64,000 nucleotides of DNA from Anaerovorax odorimutans (GCF_024459955.1 NZ_JANFXK010000001.1:310001-374000); one strand, 5' to 3'. Counted from the first letter of the stretch, positions 1 through 9,349 are shown. Notes: generated by a model not told the origin, from the sequence alone. Numbers and translations are program-made.

Positions 1-146
1 CAGTTAGCTGCGTTTCCTTGTCTGTCAGCTGATTCTCCTTACCTGCCAGTTGCGTTTCCTTGTCTGTCAGCTGATTCTCCTTACCTGCCAACTGGGTCTC
101 CTTACCCGCCAACTGGGTCTCCTTACCCGCCAGCTGGGTTTCTTTT
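1..146 (-). repeat. 21-bp in-frame tandem repeat in the nuclease tail
   Basis: About seven consecutive 21-bp units encode alternating heptads ETQLAGK and ENQLTDK. Unit length equals seven codons, so copy-number change would lengthen or shorten the coiled coil without shifting frame. The array continues past the left edge. Confidence 0.85.
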
Positions 147-904
147 TCAATGCACTCTTTTTCTCTGCGGGCCCACTGACGTTCCCTGCAGGCCTGCTGC
201 AGCAAAAACTTGTCCCTGGCAAGGGCTTCCTCACGAATGATTTCATCAGCCGTAGCCTTTTTTAGCAATCTCTCCGTCATTTGAATCTCCTTTCCTCCCT
301 GTGCTTTCAGTTCGGAAAGATATGCGGCCTGCTGCGGGTCACCCGCATATCTCAGATACTCAAGGTATCGTTCCAGCTCCGTAAGCTGGCTGACCGGCCG
401 CCTGTCAGGATTGACTTTGGGTAATTCCAGGTAATGCATCTCCATTAAATCAGTCAGAGAAAAATGTTCCTGAATCTCCTCAATGCCAAATTGGCAATGA
501 TAGCGCCGTGTCCACTCAAACAGGGAAAAATCCACAATAAAGATACTGATTGTTTTTTTCATCATACCATATTTCTGCCCGCTTTCCAATGCCTCAGTAA
601 TCATCCCTCCATGATAATAAATATTCCGTGGGATAAAGTCCTCGTCATAGAGCAGCTGGATCTCCAAATCCAGCAGTTCCCCTTGCATCGTCTCCCCTTT
701 TATATCGAGAACCGATTCTTTTTGCGACGCGATTTTACGTAAGTTAAAGGAATTTTTGTAATCAATCTTCCTAATGGGATCCTCTTTCCGATCCAGGATC
801 AAATTGAGTACGGCGATTAGCGCTTGCTTGCATTCTTCGTTTTCTCTCCCGTACACAGCTTTAAAAATTACATCATTTTTCAAATTTAGTGCAATGATAT
901 TCAT
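1..904 (-). CDS. PD-(D/E)XK (Rpn-family) nuclease/transposase, 3' end cut by window edge
   Basis: An open frame runs on the minus strand from ATG at 904 (preceded by GGAAAGGGGG) to the window edge, giving 301 visible codons without a stop. The N-terminus (MNIIALNLKNDVIFKAVYG) and the core LDLEIQ followed by RNIYYHGGMI match the PDDEXK_2 'PD-(D/E)XK nuclease family transposase' pattern; the D-x-E-x-Q triad is the expected metal-binding motif. Members of this family (Rpn) are RecA-independent recombination-promoting nucleases and are often mobile. After about residue 235 the protein becomes highly charged and ends in repeated heptads ETQLAGK / ENQLTDK, likely a coiled-coil tail. The catalytic assignment follows from the motif; the length of the tail is unknown because the gene runs off the window. 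Confidence 0.8.
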   Translation of the reverse strand, partial: MNIIALNLKNDVIFKAVYGRENEECKQALIAVLNLILDRKEDPIRKIDYKNSFNLRKIASQKESVLDIKGETMQGELLDLEIQLLYDEDFIPRNIYYHGGMITEALESGQKYGMMKKTISIFIVDFSLFEWTRRYHCQFGIEEIQEHFSLTDLMEMHYLELPKVNPDRRPVSQLTELERYLEYLRYAGDPQQAAYLSELKAQGGKEIQMTERLLKKATADEIIREEALARDKFLLQQACRERQWARREKECIEKETQLAGKETQLAGKETQLAGKENQLTDKETQLAGKENQLTDKETQLT

Positions 905-1331
905 CCCCCTTTCCGTTTAATAAATGTAGTATATCACGCAGTCTCCATTTTGTAAATATATTACAGTTATTTTTTTCCATTTCATATGAATATCTTTGCA
1001 GCGGGTTCTGATGAATTGCGGTTTGCGCAGTGTGCAAAGGCGAGCCAAAAAGAAGGCGTAAACCATGAGAAACGTAACTTTGGCCGCAACGCAGATGAGA
1101 AAAAACTTCCTCACCAGAGGGTCATTGCAGGGAGATGGCAAAACACCCACTGCCTGAACGAAGCCATTTTCTATGCGGCCTGCACATTTTCTCTTGATCC
1201 TATACATTTGCTTGTCAGCCAAATTGTGTTACAATATATCTCAGAAGCTGTTCCAGCAGTTTCATTCTGCTGCACGTCAGTTTTCTTTCAGGGGAGATGT
1301 GTGTATCAATAACAGGAAAGAAGGTTGTTAA
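905..1331. other. intergenic region, no gene seen
   Basis: Short open frames exist on both strands but none has a Shine-Dalgarno site or recognisable sequence. A possible promoter for the lipoprotein is TTGTCA at 1212-1217 and TATATC at 1235-1240 (17-bp spacer). Nothing else recognised. Confidence 0.4.
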
Positions 1332-1928
1332 ATGAAGAAAATTGTTTGCATTATGACTGCGCTTTGCCTGCTCCTTGGCATTACGGCCTGCGCCGGCGGA
1401 AGCAGCAAAGAGAAAAATACGTCAGGTTCCAAAGCCGGCTCGGATGGAGACAGTCAATACACGATGGACGATGTCTCTTACGCTGTCATGGCTGAAACAG
1501 TTGACGGCGACATGCGTATCACAGATGTCAAGGAGGCATCCGGCAGCTATCTGATCGGGCTGATCGATGCGACCAATACCGGAGATTCCAGCGGTGCTAT
1601 GAGTGTTACCATGACAAAAGAGCAGTATGACAATCAGATCAAAGGAAAAAAGAAAGTAAAATGCGATGCGAAAAAAACAGTGTTTCTTGTACTGTGCAAC
1701 GAGACAGACAGGGAAACCTATAAAGCGCTCGCTTTTGAATATACCTTTGTTAAGACTTCTCTGGATACGGAGGATGCCAACAAGGATTATATGGATCGGG
1801 AGATGGCGACTCTTGTTTTAAAGGACCTGAACAGCCAGGAAAGCACCGAGAAGGCAAACCACTTGTGCACCATAACCGATCAGAACGAATTTGATCTTTA
1901 CAGGAGCCCCTTTCATCCTGTCGATTAA
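1332..1928 (+). CDS. putative secreted lipoprotein of unknown function
   Basis: 198 residues. The N-terminus is a type II signal peptide: two lysines, a hydrophobic stretch and a lipobox ITAC with Cys20 as the lipidation site, followed by a Gly/Ser/Lys-rich linker to about residue 42. The mature domain is acidic with two later cysteines (about 118 and 178) and has no family I recognise. The start is supported by GGAAAGAAGG seven bases upstream of ATG. It is followed, on the same strand, by a PucR-type regulator gene after a 148-bp gap, so a functional link is possible but not shown. Expected location: outer face of the cytoplasmic membrane. Confidence 0.7.
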   Translation: MKKIVCIMTALCLLLGITACAGGSSKEKNTSGSKAGSDGDSQYTMDDVSYAVMAETVDGDMRITDVKEASGSYLIGLIDATNTGDSSGAMSVTMTKEQYDNQIKGKKKVKCDAKKTVFLVLCNETDRETYKALAFEYTFVKTSLDTEDANKDYMDREMATLVLKDLNSQESTEKANHLCTITDQNEFDLYRSPFHPVD

Positions 1929-2076
1929 TCCGGTTTCAGCGTTTTTAAAGAGTATACATCTTCCCTGATCAATGCCGCTTTGCGGCTTAAGTTCCGTCTG
2001 ACGGCAAGCGCATACCGCGCAAGCTGTCAATATTATGGTACACTTATAGAAACCAAAGAGTTGTGAGGTGTGCGTC

Positions 2077-3255
2077 TTGATTACAGTAATGGAATTACTT
2101 TCGTACCCGTTATTTCAAAATTTTACGCTTGTATCCGATGCTACCGGATTGATGAATAAGGTGTCGGGCACAGGTATTTTTGAATGGGAAACTGAGGATG
2201 ATATCAGGAAAACCTTTCGTTCAGGCGAATTCGTCATGACGACGCTCTCAGCGTCCAGAGACGACCCTCGCAAGGCGGAAGAATCCTTAAAGCCGCTGAT
2301 CCGCAAGCGGGTCTGCGCCATTTCTATCAAAACCGTTTATTATCAGGATATTTCCCAATCCTTCCTGCGCTATGCCAATGAGCATCACATTCCTGTCTTT
2401 CTTTTCTCCGATACTTTTTTCGATGACATCATTTATACGGTGAAGAAAGCCCTGCTGACAGATGATCTCAATGACCTGCTGGTAGAAAAGGTTTCACAGA
2501 TCACTCACTTTCAGGGGGAAAGGGATGAAGCCATACGTCTCACAAAACAGCTCAATCCATTTTTCCACCCGCATCTGATCTGCTGCACATGCAGTCCCCT
2601 GCCTCAGGAAAAGCCGGAGGATATTATGGAACTGCTGAGAAGTCATCACATGAATATGCCGAAAACAGATCTGATCGACCCGGAGAAAAGTTCGTATTCT
2701 CTGATCTGGTACGAAAACAGAATTTTAATCATTTACACGGAGGACGCCGATGCTGAAGCTTTGCGAAACAGCGCTCTCACTTTTATTGAAAAATGGAACG
2801 AGTACCGAAAGCATCTGCAGATTGGTTTCAGCGAAGCGAAGGACGGATTGGAGCTTTTAGGAGAGGCAATCACCGAAAGTTTCTGCGCCAATATTTCCTG
2901 CCGGATCGACAAGGAAGATCAGCTGGAATTCCGCCAGATCGGTCTGGATCAATGGCTGATCCCTCTCAGAAACAACCCCTGGATCGACAGTCAATATCAA
3001 CGTTTCCGCTCGATTCTGACCCTCTACGATGAAGAACATAACACAAATTTGTACGAAACCCTCTATCAGTATATGAAATGCAGCGGTGATGTTATCCTGA
3101 CAGCAAACACCCTGTATCAGCATGCCAATACGATTCGCTACCGGCTGGCCAAAATCAAAACACTGCTGGATATCAGCGACTCCATGGATTCCTATTGCCA
3201 ACTTTACAGTTTTATCCGTTTGTCCGAAATTCATCAGCTGCTGGGTGAAAAATAG
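2077..3255 (+). CDS. PucR-family transcriptional regulator
   Basis: The protein (392 residues from the TTG proposed here) has the PucR layout: an N-terminal purine-catabolism-type sensor region (residues about 1-130, opening ITVMELLSYP), a GGDEF-like/CdaR middle, and a C-terminal HTH_30 helix-turn-helix (about 320-385) containing LYETLYQYMKCSGDV and NTIRYRLAKI. PucR-type proteins usually control catabolism of nitrogenous compounds or amino acids. I prefer TTG at 2077 over GTG at 2068 because GAGGTG at 2065-2070 is then spaced six bases from the start, whereas it would overlap the GTG. The next genes on the strand, two conserved unknowns starting at 3384, are the likeliest targets by position; this is inference. 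Confidence 0.8.
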   Translation: MITVMELLSYPLFQNFTLVSDATGLMNKVSGTGIFEWETEDDIRKTFRSGEFVMTTLSASRDDPRKAEESLKPLIRKRVCAISIKTVYYQDISQSFLRYANEHHIPVFLFSDTFFDDIIYTVKKALLTDDLNDLLVEKVSQITHFQGERDEAIRLTKQLNPFFHPHLICCTCSPLPQEKPEDIMELLRSHHMNMPKTDLIDPEKSSYSLIWYENRILIIYTEDADAEALRNSALTFIEKWNEYRKHLQIGFSEAKDGLELLGEAITESFCANISCRIDKEDQLEFRQIGLDQWLIPLRNNPWIDSQYQRFRSILTLYDEEHNTNLYETLYQYMKCSGDVILTANTLYQHANTIRYRLAKIKTLLDISDSMDSYCQLYSFIRLSEIHQLLGEK

Positions 3256-3383
3256 GCGTTTCAAATGCGATTTTTTTCTTTTTTACACCCTTATATTACC
3301 ACAAAATCGTTCAAATTTCAAGTCTTGCAGTCTTTCTCCCTTCGTAGTAGACTTCTTTATTACAAGCGAAAGGAGAAATCATT

Positions 3384-3923
3384 ATGAATCAGCTTTCTTT
3401 TACCACGGCGCTGCAGGGGCAGCGTTATTCTCAGTTCCAAAAAATTATTGCCTGTAATTCACTAACCGCTCAGTATGGCCTCCGCCTCAGTCCTGAGGAT
3501 ACGGAGCTTTTGCTCTTGTCCCGGGAGCAGGCCCTAAAAGATCAAAACCGCATAGAACTTTCGGAAGGAATTCTCCCCCGGCTTATTGAGACGTTCTGCG
3601 ACTCTCCCTATATCCATCAGGATACTTATGCGCAAACCCTCGCAGATCTGCAGGAACTATTCTACATCTATAAAAACGAATCCCTGGACCTGCTCACAGA
3701 CGATGAACTTTTGGCCTTCATGCGCGAGCAATTTGACGGCATCTGCTGCGGTGACACGGACTATCTGGGAGGAACCTGCCTGGACCGGTTCGCTCAGGCA
3801 GCCCGTGCCGGGTATGACGGCTATCAGGCTACTGGAGGCAAAGGCATGTACGAGCAATTTTCTCAGGAGCAGCATTGGGATCACCAGCTGTTTTTAGAGG
3901 TATTGCGTGAATTGATCCAATAG
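3384..3923 (+). CDS. DUF6323-like conserved protein
   Basis: 179 residues, cytoplasmic-looking, no signal or membrane segment. The opening (SLTAQYGLRLSPEDTELLL) and length fit the clostridial DUF6323 family as I recall it, a family without known function; I could not check this. AAGGAGAAATCATT precedes the ATG. It is 11 bases upstream of the next gene and the two almost certainly form one transcript. A cysteine pair, ICCGDTDYLGG, at about residue 119 and a Gly-rich stretch near 145 are the only distinctive spots. The PucR regulator upstream is co-directional and may control the pair. Confidence 0.6.
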   Translation: MNQLSFTTALQGQRYSQFQKIIACNSLTAQYGLRLSPEDTELLLLSREQALKDQNRIELSEGILPRLIETFCDSPYIHQDTYAQTLADLQELFYIYKNESLDLLTDDELLAFMREQFDGICCGDTDYLGGTCLDRFAQAARAGYDGYQATGGKGMYEQFSQEQHWDHQLFLEVLRELIQ

Positions 3924-3934
3924 GGAGGAACGTT

Positions 3935-4786
3935 ATGAGCTATACATTAGAAGAACTTTTTCCTGTTTTACAAATGCTGACCCAAAAGTACACGTTGAAC
4001 GAGAGCACATCCATTCGCAGAGAAACAGCCCAGCAGCTGATGACGGCAATCCTGTACTGCATCGAGGCTTATGAGGACGAGGATGCCTATGCTGTCCGCT
4101 CGAATCTGCGGGATTTACGCAATGCTGATGCTATGAAGGCCTATAAGCGGGGACGGGATTTGGTATATCAGAAAACCGTTGCGGCAAAAAATCTGTATGA
4201 AGGCCTTCTGAAGGAATTTGACGCTTATGGAAATCAAACGTATTACGATACGATTGTCCGTGGATTTTCCGCATTCTTCAATTACTACGATATTGATTTC
4301 GCGCCGCAGGACCATATTCTCACGCTGGATTATCCGATTCTCCGCCCTTTGCCGGATCTGAGCGGTATAAACGCGGTCCAAAGCTATCTTGCCTCCGTAA
4401 AGTTGGAGCAGCGGTTTTTAAGCCGTTTTCCAAGGGAGCACGTTTGCCGCGTGCTGGCGCATCATTACCCGGATTATGACCGGCAGGTTATGAACCTGTG
4501 CAGCCCTGTCCTGCGCCACGCTCTATGCTGTATGCTGCTGTTAAAGCCTCTCCGTCAAATTCCCTTTACCCCTTCGGAGCACGCCGCTCTGGCGGCTCTT
4601 GCCCGCGGTTCTGAGGCCAATGAATTGAAAGCGCGGCTGGAGAATCTGCTGCAGCTTTTTATTCAGCAGACAGGAGACGATGCTCCCGGCCTTTTTGAGT
4701 ATCTGCGAGCTGATATGGACGATTTCGCAGTCAGACTGATACAGTTTTCCCAGCTCTATCCGGACTGTGAAACTTTTCATTTTTAG
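3935..4786 (+). CDS. conserved protein of unknown function, partner of the preceding gene
   Basis: 283 residues, mostly helical in appearance, soluble. It begins 11 bases after the stop of the preceding gene with GGGAGGAACGTT before ATG, so the two are translated from one message. It resembles the DUF6179 proteins that I recall beside DUF6323 genes in Clostridia, but is shorter than I would expect for that family; treat the name as tentative. No catalytic motif is visible. A single cysteine pair near CCMLL (about residue 194) and a C-terminal DCETFHF are noted only for reference. A bidirectional terminator follows immediately. Confidence 0.5.
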   Translation: MSYTLEELFPVLQMLTQKYTLNESTSIRRETAQQLMTAILYCIEAYEDEDAYAVRSNLRDLRNADAMKAYKRGRDLVYQKTVAAKNLYEGLLKEFDAYGNQTYYDTIVRGFSAFFNYYDIDFAPQDHILTLDYPILRPLPDLSGINAVQSYLASVKLEQRFLSRFPREHVCRVLAHHYPDYDRQVMNLCSPVLRHALCCMLLLKPLRQIPFTPSEHAALAALARGSEANELKARLENLLQLFIQQTGDDAPGLFEYLRADMDDFAVRLIQFSQLYPDCETFHF

Positions 4787-4803
4787 CTTTCCCGCAGACA
4801 AAA

Positions 4804-4841
4804 AATAAGCAGCGCACGTAATTTGGCGGGCGCTGCTTATT
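4804..4841. terminator. bidirectional intrinsic terminator
   Basis: Inverted repeat AATAAGCAGCGC ... GCGCTGCTTATT between convergent genes (the unknown-function operon on plus and fhs on minus), with A/T-rich flanks on both sides. Confidence 0.8.
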
Positions 4842-4869
4842 GCTAAATTATAGATGCTGTCAGGCAATG

Positions 4870-6546
4870 CTAGAACAGGCCTGTGATCTTTCCGGTTTTA
4901 TCCACGTCGATCTTTTCCGCCGCCGGAACCTTCGGCAGACCCGGCATGGTCATGATGTCGCCGGTCAGGGCTACGATAAAGCCTGCGCCTGCGGAAACCT
5001 TCAGGTTTCTTACGGTCAGCACAAAATCTCTCGGTGCTCCCAGGAGTGTGGGATCATCGGAAAAGCTGTACTGGGTCTTGGCAACGCAGATAGGCAAGTC
5101 CCCAAATCCCAGTTTTTCCAGCTGAGCCATCTGTTTTCTGGCCGCAGGAAGGATATTGATATCATCGGCCCGATAGATCTTCGTGGCGATGGCGCGAATC
5201 TTTTCTTCAATGGACAGATCCAGATCGTAGGACTGAGCAAAAGAGTTTGGCTCTTCGCAGAGGCGGACAACTTCTTTGGCCAGCTCAATGCCGCCTTCGC
5301 CGCCCTTGCCCCAGACTTCGCTGAGAGCAACGTTTACCCCCAGCTCCCTGCATTTGTCCTCCACCAGCGCCAGCTCCGCTTCCGTATCGGTTGGGAAACG
5401 GTTGATAGCCACTACAGCCGGCAGGCCGTATACTTGGGTAATGTTCTCCACATGCTGCAGAAGGTTAGGCAGTCCCTTTTCCAGAGCATCCAGATTTTCC
5501 TTCCCCAGATCGGCCTTCGCCACGCCCCCGTGGTGTTTCAGCGCCCGGACCGTGGCAACTACTACAACAGCCGAGGGGGTGATCCCTGCCATGCGGCACT
5601 TGATATCCAGGAATTTTTCCGCGCCCAGATCCGCGCCGAAGCCGGCTTCCGTTACCACATAATCGGCCATCTTCATTGCCATGCGGGTAGCCATGATGGA
5701 ATTGCAGCCGTGGGCAATATTGGCAAACGGTCCGCCATGGATAAATGCCGGTGTGTGCTCCAGTGTCTGTACCAGATTTGGCTTTAAGGCATCCTTCAAA
5801 AGTGCGGCCAGGGCCCCCTGGGCTTTCAGCTGTCCGGCTGTCACCGGTTGGTCGTCGTAGGTATAGCCTACAATTATGTTTGCTACTCTGTTTTTCAGAT
5901 CCTCAATATCGCTGGACAGGCAGAGGATCGCCATGATCTCGCTGGCAACGGTGATGTCAAAGCCGTCCTCTCTTGGCGTTCCGTTGGCCTTGCCGCCCAT
6001 TCCGTCCACCACAAACCGCAGCTGGCGGTCATTCATGTCCACGCACCGTTTCCAGGTGATCTTTCGGGGATCGATGCCCAGCCCATTGCCCTGCTGAATA
6101 TGGTTGTCCAGCATTGCGGCCAGCAGATTATTGGCAGCCCCGATAGCGTGCATATCGCCGGTAAAGTGCAGGTTGATGTCCTCCATCGGCACCACCTGCG
6201 CGTAACCGCCGCCCGCGGCCCCGCCTTTAACGCCGAATACCGGTCCCAAGGATGGCTCTCTCAGCGCCACAAGTACGCTCTTATCGATTTTTTTCAGGGC
6301 ATCGGCAAGACCCACGGTGGTCGTCGTTTTGCCTTCTCCTGCCGGTGTGGGAGAAATGGCAGTCACCAGGATCACCTTGCCATCGGCTGCGTCCTTTTTC
6401 TCTTCCAGCAGATTGTAATCCACCTTTGCTTTGTAGTTTCCGTAAAGCTCTATGTACTTCTGGTCCAGACCTGCGGCGTCCGCAATGTCTCTGATATTTT
6501 TCATTTCTGTTTCCTGGGCGATCTTTATATCACTTTTGATTTCCAT
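4870..6546 (-). CDS. fhs: formate--tetrahydrofolate ligase
   Basis: 558 residues, the normal length of the family. Catalyses ATP-dependent joining of formate to tetrahydrofolate to give 10-formyl-THF, feeding one-carbon metabolism and, in acetogens, the methyl branch of the Wood-Ljungdahl pathway. The family signature [19 protein letters not shown] (about residues 66-84) supplies the nucleotide-binding loop, and [17 protein letters not shown] is the second conserved signature. AAAAAGGAGAAG sits just before the ATG. It is a single-gene unit between two terminators. No other Wood-Ljungdahl gene is in view, so an acetogenic role cannot be claimed; purine and fMet synthesis would also need it. 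Confidence 0.97.
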   Translation of the reverse strand: MEIKSDIKIAQETEMKNIRDIADAAGLDQKYIELYGNYKAKVDYNLLEEKKDAADGKVILVTAISPTPAGEGKTTTTVGLADALKKIDKSVLVALREPSLGPVFGVKGGAAGGGYAQVVPMEDINLHFTGDMHAIGAANNLLAAMLDNHIQQGNGLGIDPRKITWKRCVDMNDRQLRFVVDGMGGKANGTPREDGFDITVASEIMAILCLSSDIEDLKNRVANIIVGYTYDDQPVTAGQLKAQGALAALLKDALKPNLVQTLEHTPAFIHGGPFANIAHGCNSIMATRMAMKMADYVVTEAGFGADLGAEKFLDIKCRMAGITPSAVVVVATVRALKHHGGVAKADLGKENLDALEKGLPNLLQHVENITQVYGLPAVVAINRFPTDTEAELALVEDKCRELGVNVALSEVWGKGGEGGIELAKEVVRLCEEPNSFAQSYDLDLSIEEKIRAIATKIYRADDINILPAARKQMAQLEKLGFGDLPICVAKTQYSFSDDPTLLGAPRDFVLTVRNLKVSAGAGFIVALTGDIMTMPGLPKVPAAEKIDVDKTGKITGLF

Positions 6547-6656
6547 TCCACTTCTCCTTTTTCATCATAAATAAAACTTATCTGTAACATACAATTTTAT
6601 CCGCAGGCTGTCAACCGGCATCCGCATATTCCCTGTATGTATGCAAAATACAAAAA

Positions 6657-6695
6657 GAGCCTGACTGCCCGGACAAATGCCCAGACGGTCGGCTC
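6657..6695 (-). terminator. intrinsic terminator after rnhB
   Basis: On the minus strand GAGCCGACCGTCTGGG pairs with CCGGGCAGTCAGGCTC across a short loop and is followed by TTTTTGTATTTT, closing the rbgA-rnhB unit. Confidence 0.8.
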
Positions 6696-6790
6696 ATGAT
6701 TTACATTATACTCCATGTGGTCGATTCCACTTATTCCGTCAGTCGTATAACAAATAAATAATAGCACCTCTCCTTTTGAGAATCAAGCTT

Positions 6791-7456
6791 TTATTTTAAG
6801 AAGTTTTTTAAAAAAGTCATCCGGTGGATGGGACAGGTTCCCTGCTGCCGCAAGCCTTCGTAGTGGGCTTTCGTGCCGTACCCCTTGTTTTTTTCAAAGC
6901 CGTAGCCGGGATAAACCTCGGCAAGCTCCACCATCATCCGGTCCCGCGTAACTTTCGCCAAAATCGAGGCCGCAGCGATGGAAAGGCTTTTGCTGTCGCC
7001 CTTTATGACGGAGGTCTGAGGAATGGCAATCGCATCGATGGTCATGGCATCGAAGAGAATATGCTCGATGGCAGCCCCTTCTTTTTCGGCTAATTGGGCG
7101 GAAGCCGCCTCAACTGCCGCTGTCATTGCTTCCTTCGTCGCCTGGAGAATGTTGATGGCGTCGATGCGCTCATGGTCAGCCATGCCGATACCGTAAGCCA
7201 CCGCCTTTTCTTGAATAACAGGAAACAGCGCTTCCCTCTTTTTTTCCGTCAGTTTTTTCGAATCATCGATACCCGGCACGTCGAAATCCCGCGGCAGCAC
7301 GACGCAGGCCGCTACAACAGGGCCTGCCAGCGGACCTCTTCCCACTTCGTCCACGCCGGCGATAAAACGGGTCGCGCTGCCGCACAGCTCTGTTTCAAAC
7401 TGTTTCATCTCCTGCAGCCGCTGGGCCAGGTATGCTTCCTTTTCCTGCTTATTCAT
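6791..7456 (-). CDS. rnhB: ribonuclease HII
   Basis: 221 residues from the ATG at 7456. Cleaves the RNA strand of RNA-DNA hybrids and nicks at single ribonucleotides in DNA. The motif GVDEVGRGPLAGP carries the catalytic Asp-Glu pair (Asp36, Glu37), and DSKKLTEKKRE and ASILAKVTRDR are the other family blocks; the C-terminus GTKAHYEGLRQQG and PIHRMTF is also typical. The reading frame is open further upstream, but the start at 7456 is chosen because it has GAAAGGGCTTCTC ahead of it and gives the usual N-terminus. It overlaps the end of rbgA by eight bases, so the two are translationally coupled, a gene order common in Firmicutes. Confidence 0.95.
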   Translation of the reverse strand: MNKQEKEAYLAQRLQEMKQFETELCGSATRFIAGVDEVGRGPLAGPVVAACVVLPRDFDVPGIDDSKKLTEKKREALFPVIQEKAVAYGIGMADHERIDAINILQATKEAMTAAVEAASAQLAEKEGAAIEHILFDAMTIDAIAIPQTSVIKGDSKSLSIAAASILAKVTRDRMMVELAEVYPGYGFEKNKGYGTKAHYEGLRQQGTCPIHRMTFLKNFLK

Positions 7457-8294
7457 GAGAAGCCCTTTCCAGCGTGATTCTGCCGATGATCCCCGCCCGG
7501 AATTCGTCCAGCACAACCTTCGCGATTCGATCGTAGTCAATTTTTTTACCAGGAAGAATGCAGCCCCGTTTCATGGCTATGGCTTCCATGGTCTCCAGCG
7601 GCGTCTCAGATATCTCTTCCAGCTTGTAGCGTTCCCTCAGGAGGCTCGGATAGTCCCTCTGGAGGACGGAAATCAGCTCCAGGGCCAACGTCGCCACATC
7701 AAGAATTTCGTCCTTGATAGAGCCGCAGAAAGCCAAATTGAGCCCCGCCTTAGGGTCTTCGAACTTGGGCCAGAGAATTCCCGGCGTATCCAGAAGCTGC
7801 ATGTTGCCCGGAAGGTTGAGCCATTGTTTGCCCTTTGTCACGCCGGGCCTGTCCCCGGTCGGCGCGCTCTTTTTCCCGGTCAGCCGGTTTATCAATGAAG
7901 ATTTTCCCACATTGGGCACCCCTACGATCATCAGCCGGTATGGCCTTTTTCGCACCTGATCCCGGTTTTTTTCCTCCTGAAGACGGGACAGCAGCTTAAG
8001 CAGCTGGGCCGCCCCGCCCCCTGTCATGCAGTTCATAGTCAGCACCAGGTTTCCCCGCTTGCGGAAATACTGCTCCCATTCCTGGTTGGCCTCGTGATCC
8101 GACAAATCGCTTTTGTTGAGAATGATAATCCGTTTTTTATTTTTTACCAGCTCATCGATGATCGGATTTCTGCTGGAAAAGGGGATGCGGGCATCGATCA
8201 CCTCCACTACGGCATCCACCATTTTCAGATTTTCCGCGATCAGTTCCCGGGTCTTTTTCATGTGGCCCGGATACCAGTTTATATGTTCCATCAT
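7449..8294 (-). CDS. rbgA: ribosome biogenesis GTPase RbgA/YlqF
   Basis: 281 residues. Circularly permuted GTPase required for late assembly of the 50S subunit in Bacillus. The order of G motifs shows the permutation: NKSD (G4, about residues 60-63) comes before GVPNVGKSS (G1, about 124-132) and DTPG (G3, about 170). The N-terminal INWYPGHMKK is the family hallmark. GAGAGG lies eight bases before the first of two adjacent ATGs. Co-transcribed and overlapping with rnhB downstream. No unusual substitutions seen. Confidence 0.95.
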   Translation of the reverse strand: MMEHINWYPGHMKKTRELIAENLKMVDAVVEVIDARIPFSSRNPIIDELVKNKKRIIILNKSDLSDHEANQEWEQYFRKRGNLVLTMNCMTGGGAAQLLKLLSRLQEEKNRDQVRKRPYRLMIVGVPNVGKSSLINRLTGKKSAPTGDRPGVTKGKQWLNLPGNMQLLDTPGILWPKFEDPKAGLNLAFCGSIKDEILDVATLALELISVLQRDYPSLLRERYKLEEISETPLETMEAIAMKRGCILPGKKIDYDRIAKVVLDEFRAGIIGRITLERASHE

Positions 8295-8429
8295 AGGCTT
8301 TTCCTCTCGTTTTTAAAGTGTACCTAATTATAGCAGGGATTTTGGAGAATTACAAACGCCGGCTCAGGCAGATGTTTTCGGCCGGCGAAGATAGCGGCCA
8401 GAAGAAATCTGTTTTATAAAAAATCTGCG

Positions 8430-8642
8430 TTTTATGTTCCGTACGGCGACTTTTGCCGCCCATGTGAACATAAAAAAAGTCATTTAGATTACTCCTATCA
8501 CTTATTTGCTCTTATATGAGCAATTGCACGAACCATTTTGTTCTATCCTCCTCTTGAATGCAGGAAATTGTTTGTGATTCTTACGCAATTCAAGAAAAGT
8601 ATGTTCACAAAACAGGCTGGAAGCGCCATCAGGAACATAAAA
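8430..8642. repeat. MITE-like element with nested inverted repeats
   Basis: Perfect 11-bp terminal inverted repeats: TTTTATGTTCC at 8430-8440 and GGAACATAAAA at 8632-8642. Inside is a second inverted pair, GTGAACATA (8464-8472) and TATGTTCAC (8600-8608), and the left half also folds on itself (TTTTATGTTC with GAACATAAAA, inner CGGC/GCCG). No transposase, no clear target duplication. Calling it a miniature transposable element is inference. Confidence 0.45.
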
Positions 8643-8690
8643 TGGCAATTTGACCTTTATGGCTGCTTTCTTTTGATAATCGCTTCATGA

Positions 8691-8715
8691 AAAAAGGCCG
8701 CCCCGCACAGGGGCA
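8691..8715 (-). terminator. intrinsic terminator of rplS
   Basis: Minus-strand GCCCC TGTGC GGGGC hairpin followed by a run of T after GGCC, about 20 bases downstream of the rplS stop. Confidence 0.75.
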
Positions 8716-8735
8716 ACCTCTTTGTAATGTCGTGA

Positions 8736-9206
8736 TTATTCTTCTGTCTTAGCTTCTTCAGCAGGAGCCTCTGCTTCCGCGGCGGCTGCCTGAGCTTCTG
8801 CCTCGGCCTTAGCTGCCTGCGCGGCTGCTTTTGCCTCCGCAACTGCTGCCAGCTGTTCTTCGCTGTATTCCTTGGCCTTGATCTTCGCGGATTTACCGGT
8901 TCTTTCACGCATGTAGTGGAGCTTCGCTCTTCTGACATCACCTTTTCTCACAACTTCGATCTTCTCAACCAGCGGTGAGTGAATTGGGAATGTCTTTTCC
9001 ACGCCGACACCGGAAGCGATTCTTCTAACTGTAAAAGTTTCGCTGATTCCGCCGTTCTGCTTTTTCAGGACAAAACCTTCAAAGATCTGGATTCTTTCTC
9101 TTGATCCTTCTTTGATTTTAATGTGCACTTTTACCGTGTCTCCCACATTAAACGCAGGGATATCTTTTTTGGTGTATTCCTGTGCAATTGACTGCATAAC
9201 ATCCAT
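8736..9206 (-). CDS. rplS: 50S ribosomal protein L19 with C-terminal extension
   Basis: 156 residues; most L19 proteins are about 115. Residues 1-115 are standard L19 (bridges the 30S-50S interface), with [16 protein letters not shown] and the RARLHY-like block seen here as [19 protein letters not shown]. After about residue 115 it continues for some 40 residues of almost only Ala, Glu and Lys, ending [11 protein letters not shown]: an acidic, helical-looking tail. AAGGAGG is nine bases before the ATG. It has its own promoter just downstream of the glycyl radical enzyme gene and its own terminator, and sits alone rather than in the usual rimM-trmD context. Confidence 0.95.
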   Translation of the reverse strand: MDVMQSIAQEYTKKDIPAFNVGDTVKVHIKIKEGSRERIQIFEGFVLKKQNGGISETFTVRRIASGVGVEKTFPIHSPLVEKIEVVRKGDVRRAKLHYMRERTGKSAKIKAKEYSEEQLAAVAEAKAAAQAAKAEAEAQAAAAEAEAPAEEAKTEE

Positions 9207-9284
9207 TGCTCATTTCCTCCTTCCCTCCAAGACGTTCGTGGTGCCCTTTTCCGCATCCAGAGGACCGCCCGTAATAACTCTCAT

Positions 9285-9313
9285 ATCTTAGCATAAAAGC
9301 CGGTCAGGCGCAA
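9285..9313 (-). promoter_or_regulatory. rplS promoter
   Basis: Minus strand: TTGCGC (9308-9313), 17-bp spacer, TAAGAT (9285-9290). It would give a leader of about 70 nt before rplS. The leader may carry the L19 autoregulatory structure known in Firmicutes, but I could not recognise that fold. Confidence 0.6.
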
Positions 9314-9349
9314 GGAGTTTTTGCACGTTCTCCCAAATTTTGTCCCAAA

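Larger units (their letters stand above)
8295..8735. other. intergenic region between rbgA and rplS
   Basis: No coding region recognised. It contains the rplS terminator near 8695-8715 and a nested inverted-repeat element at 8430-8642, listed separately. The remainder is A/T-rich and presumably holds the rbgA promoter, which I could not place confidently. Confidence 0.5.

Noticed and set aside
917-1312. Overlapping open frames of about 100 codons on both strands
   Set aside because: No ribosome binding site, Cys/Phe-rich unlikely composition, no family resemblance.
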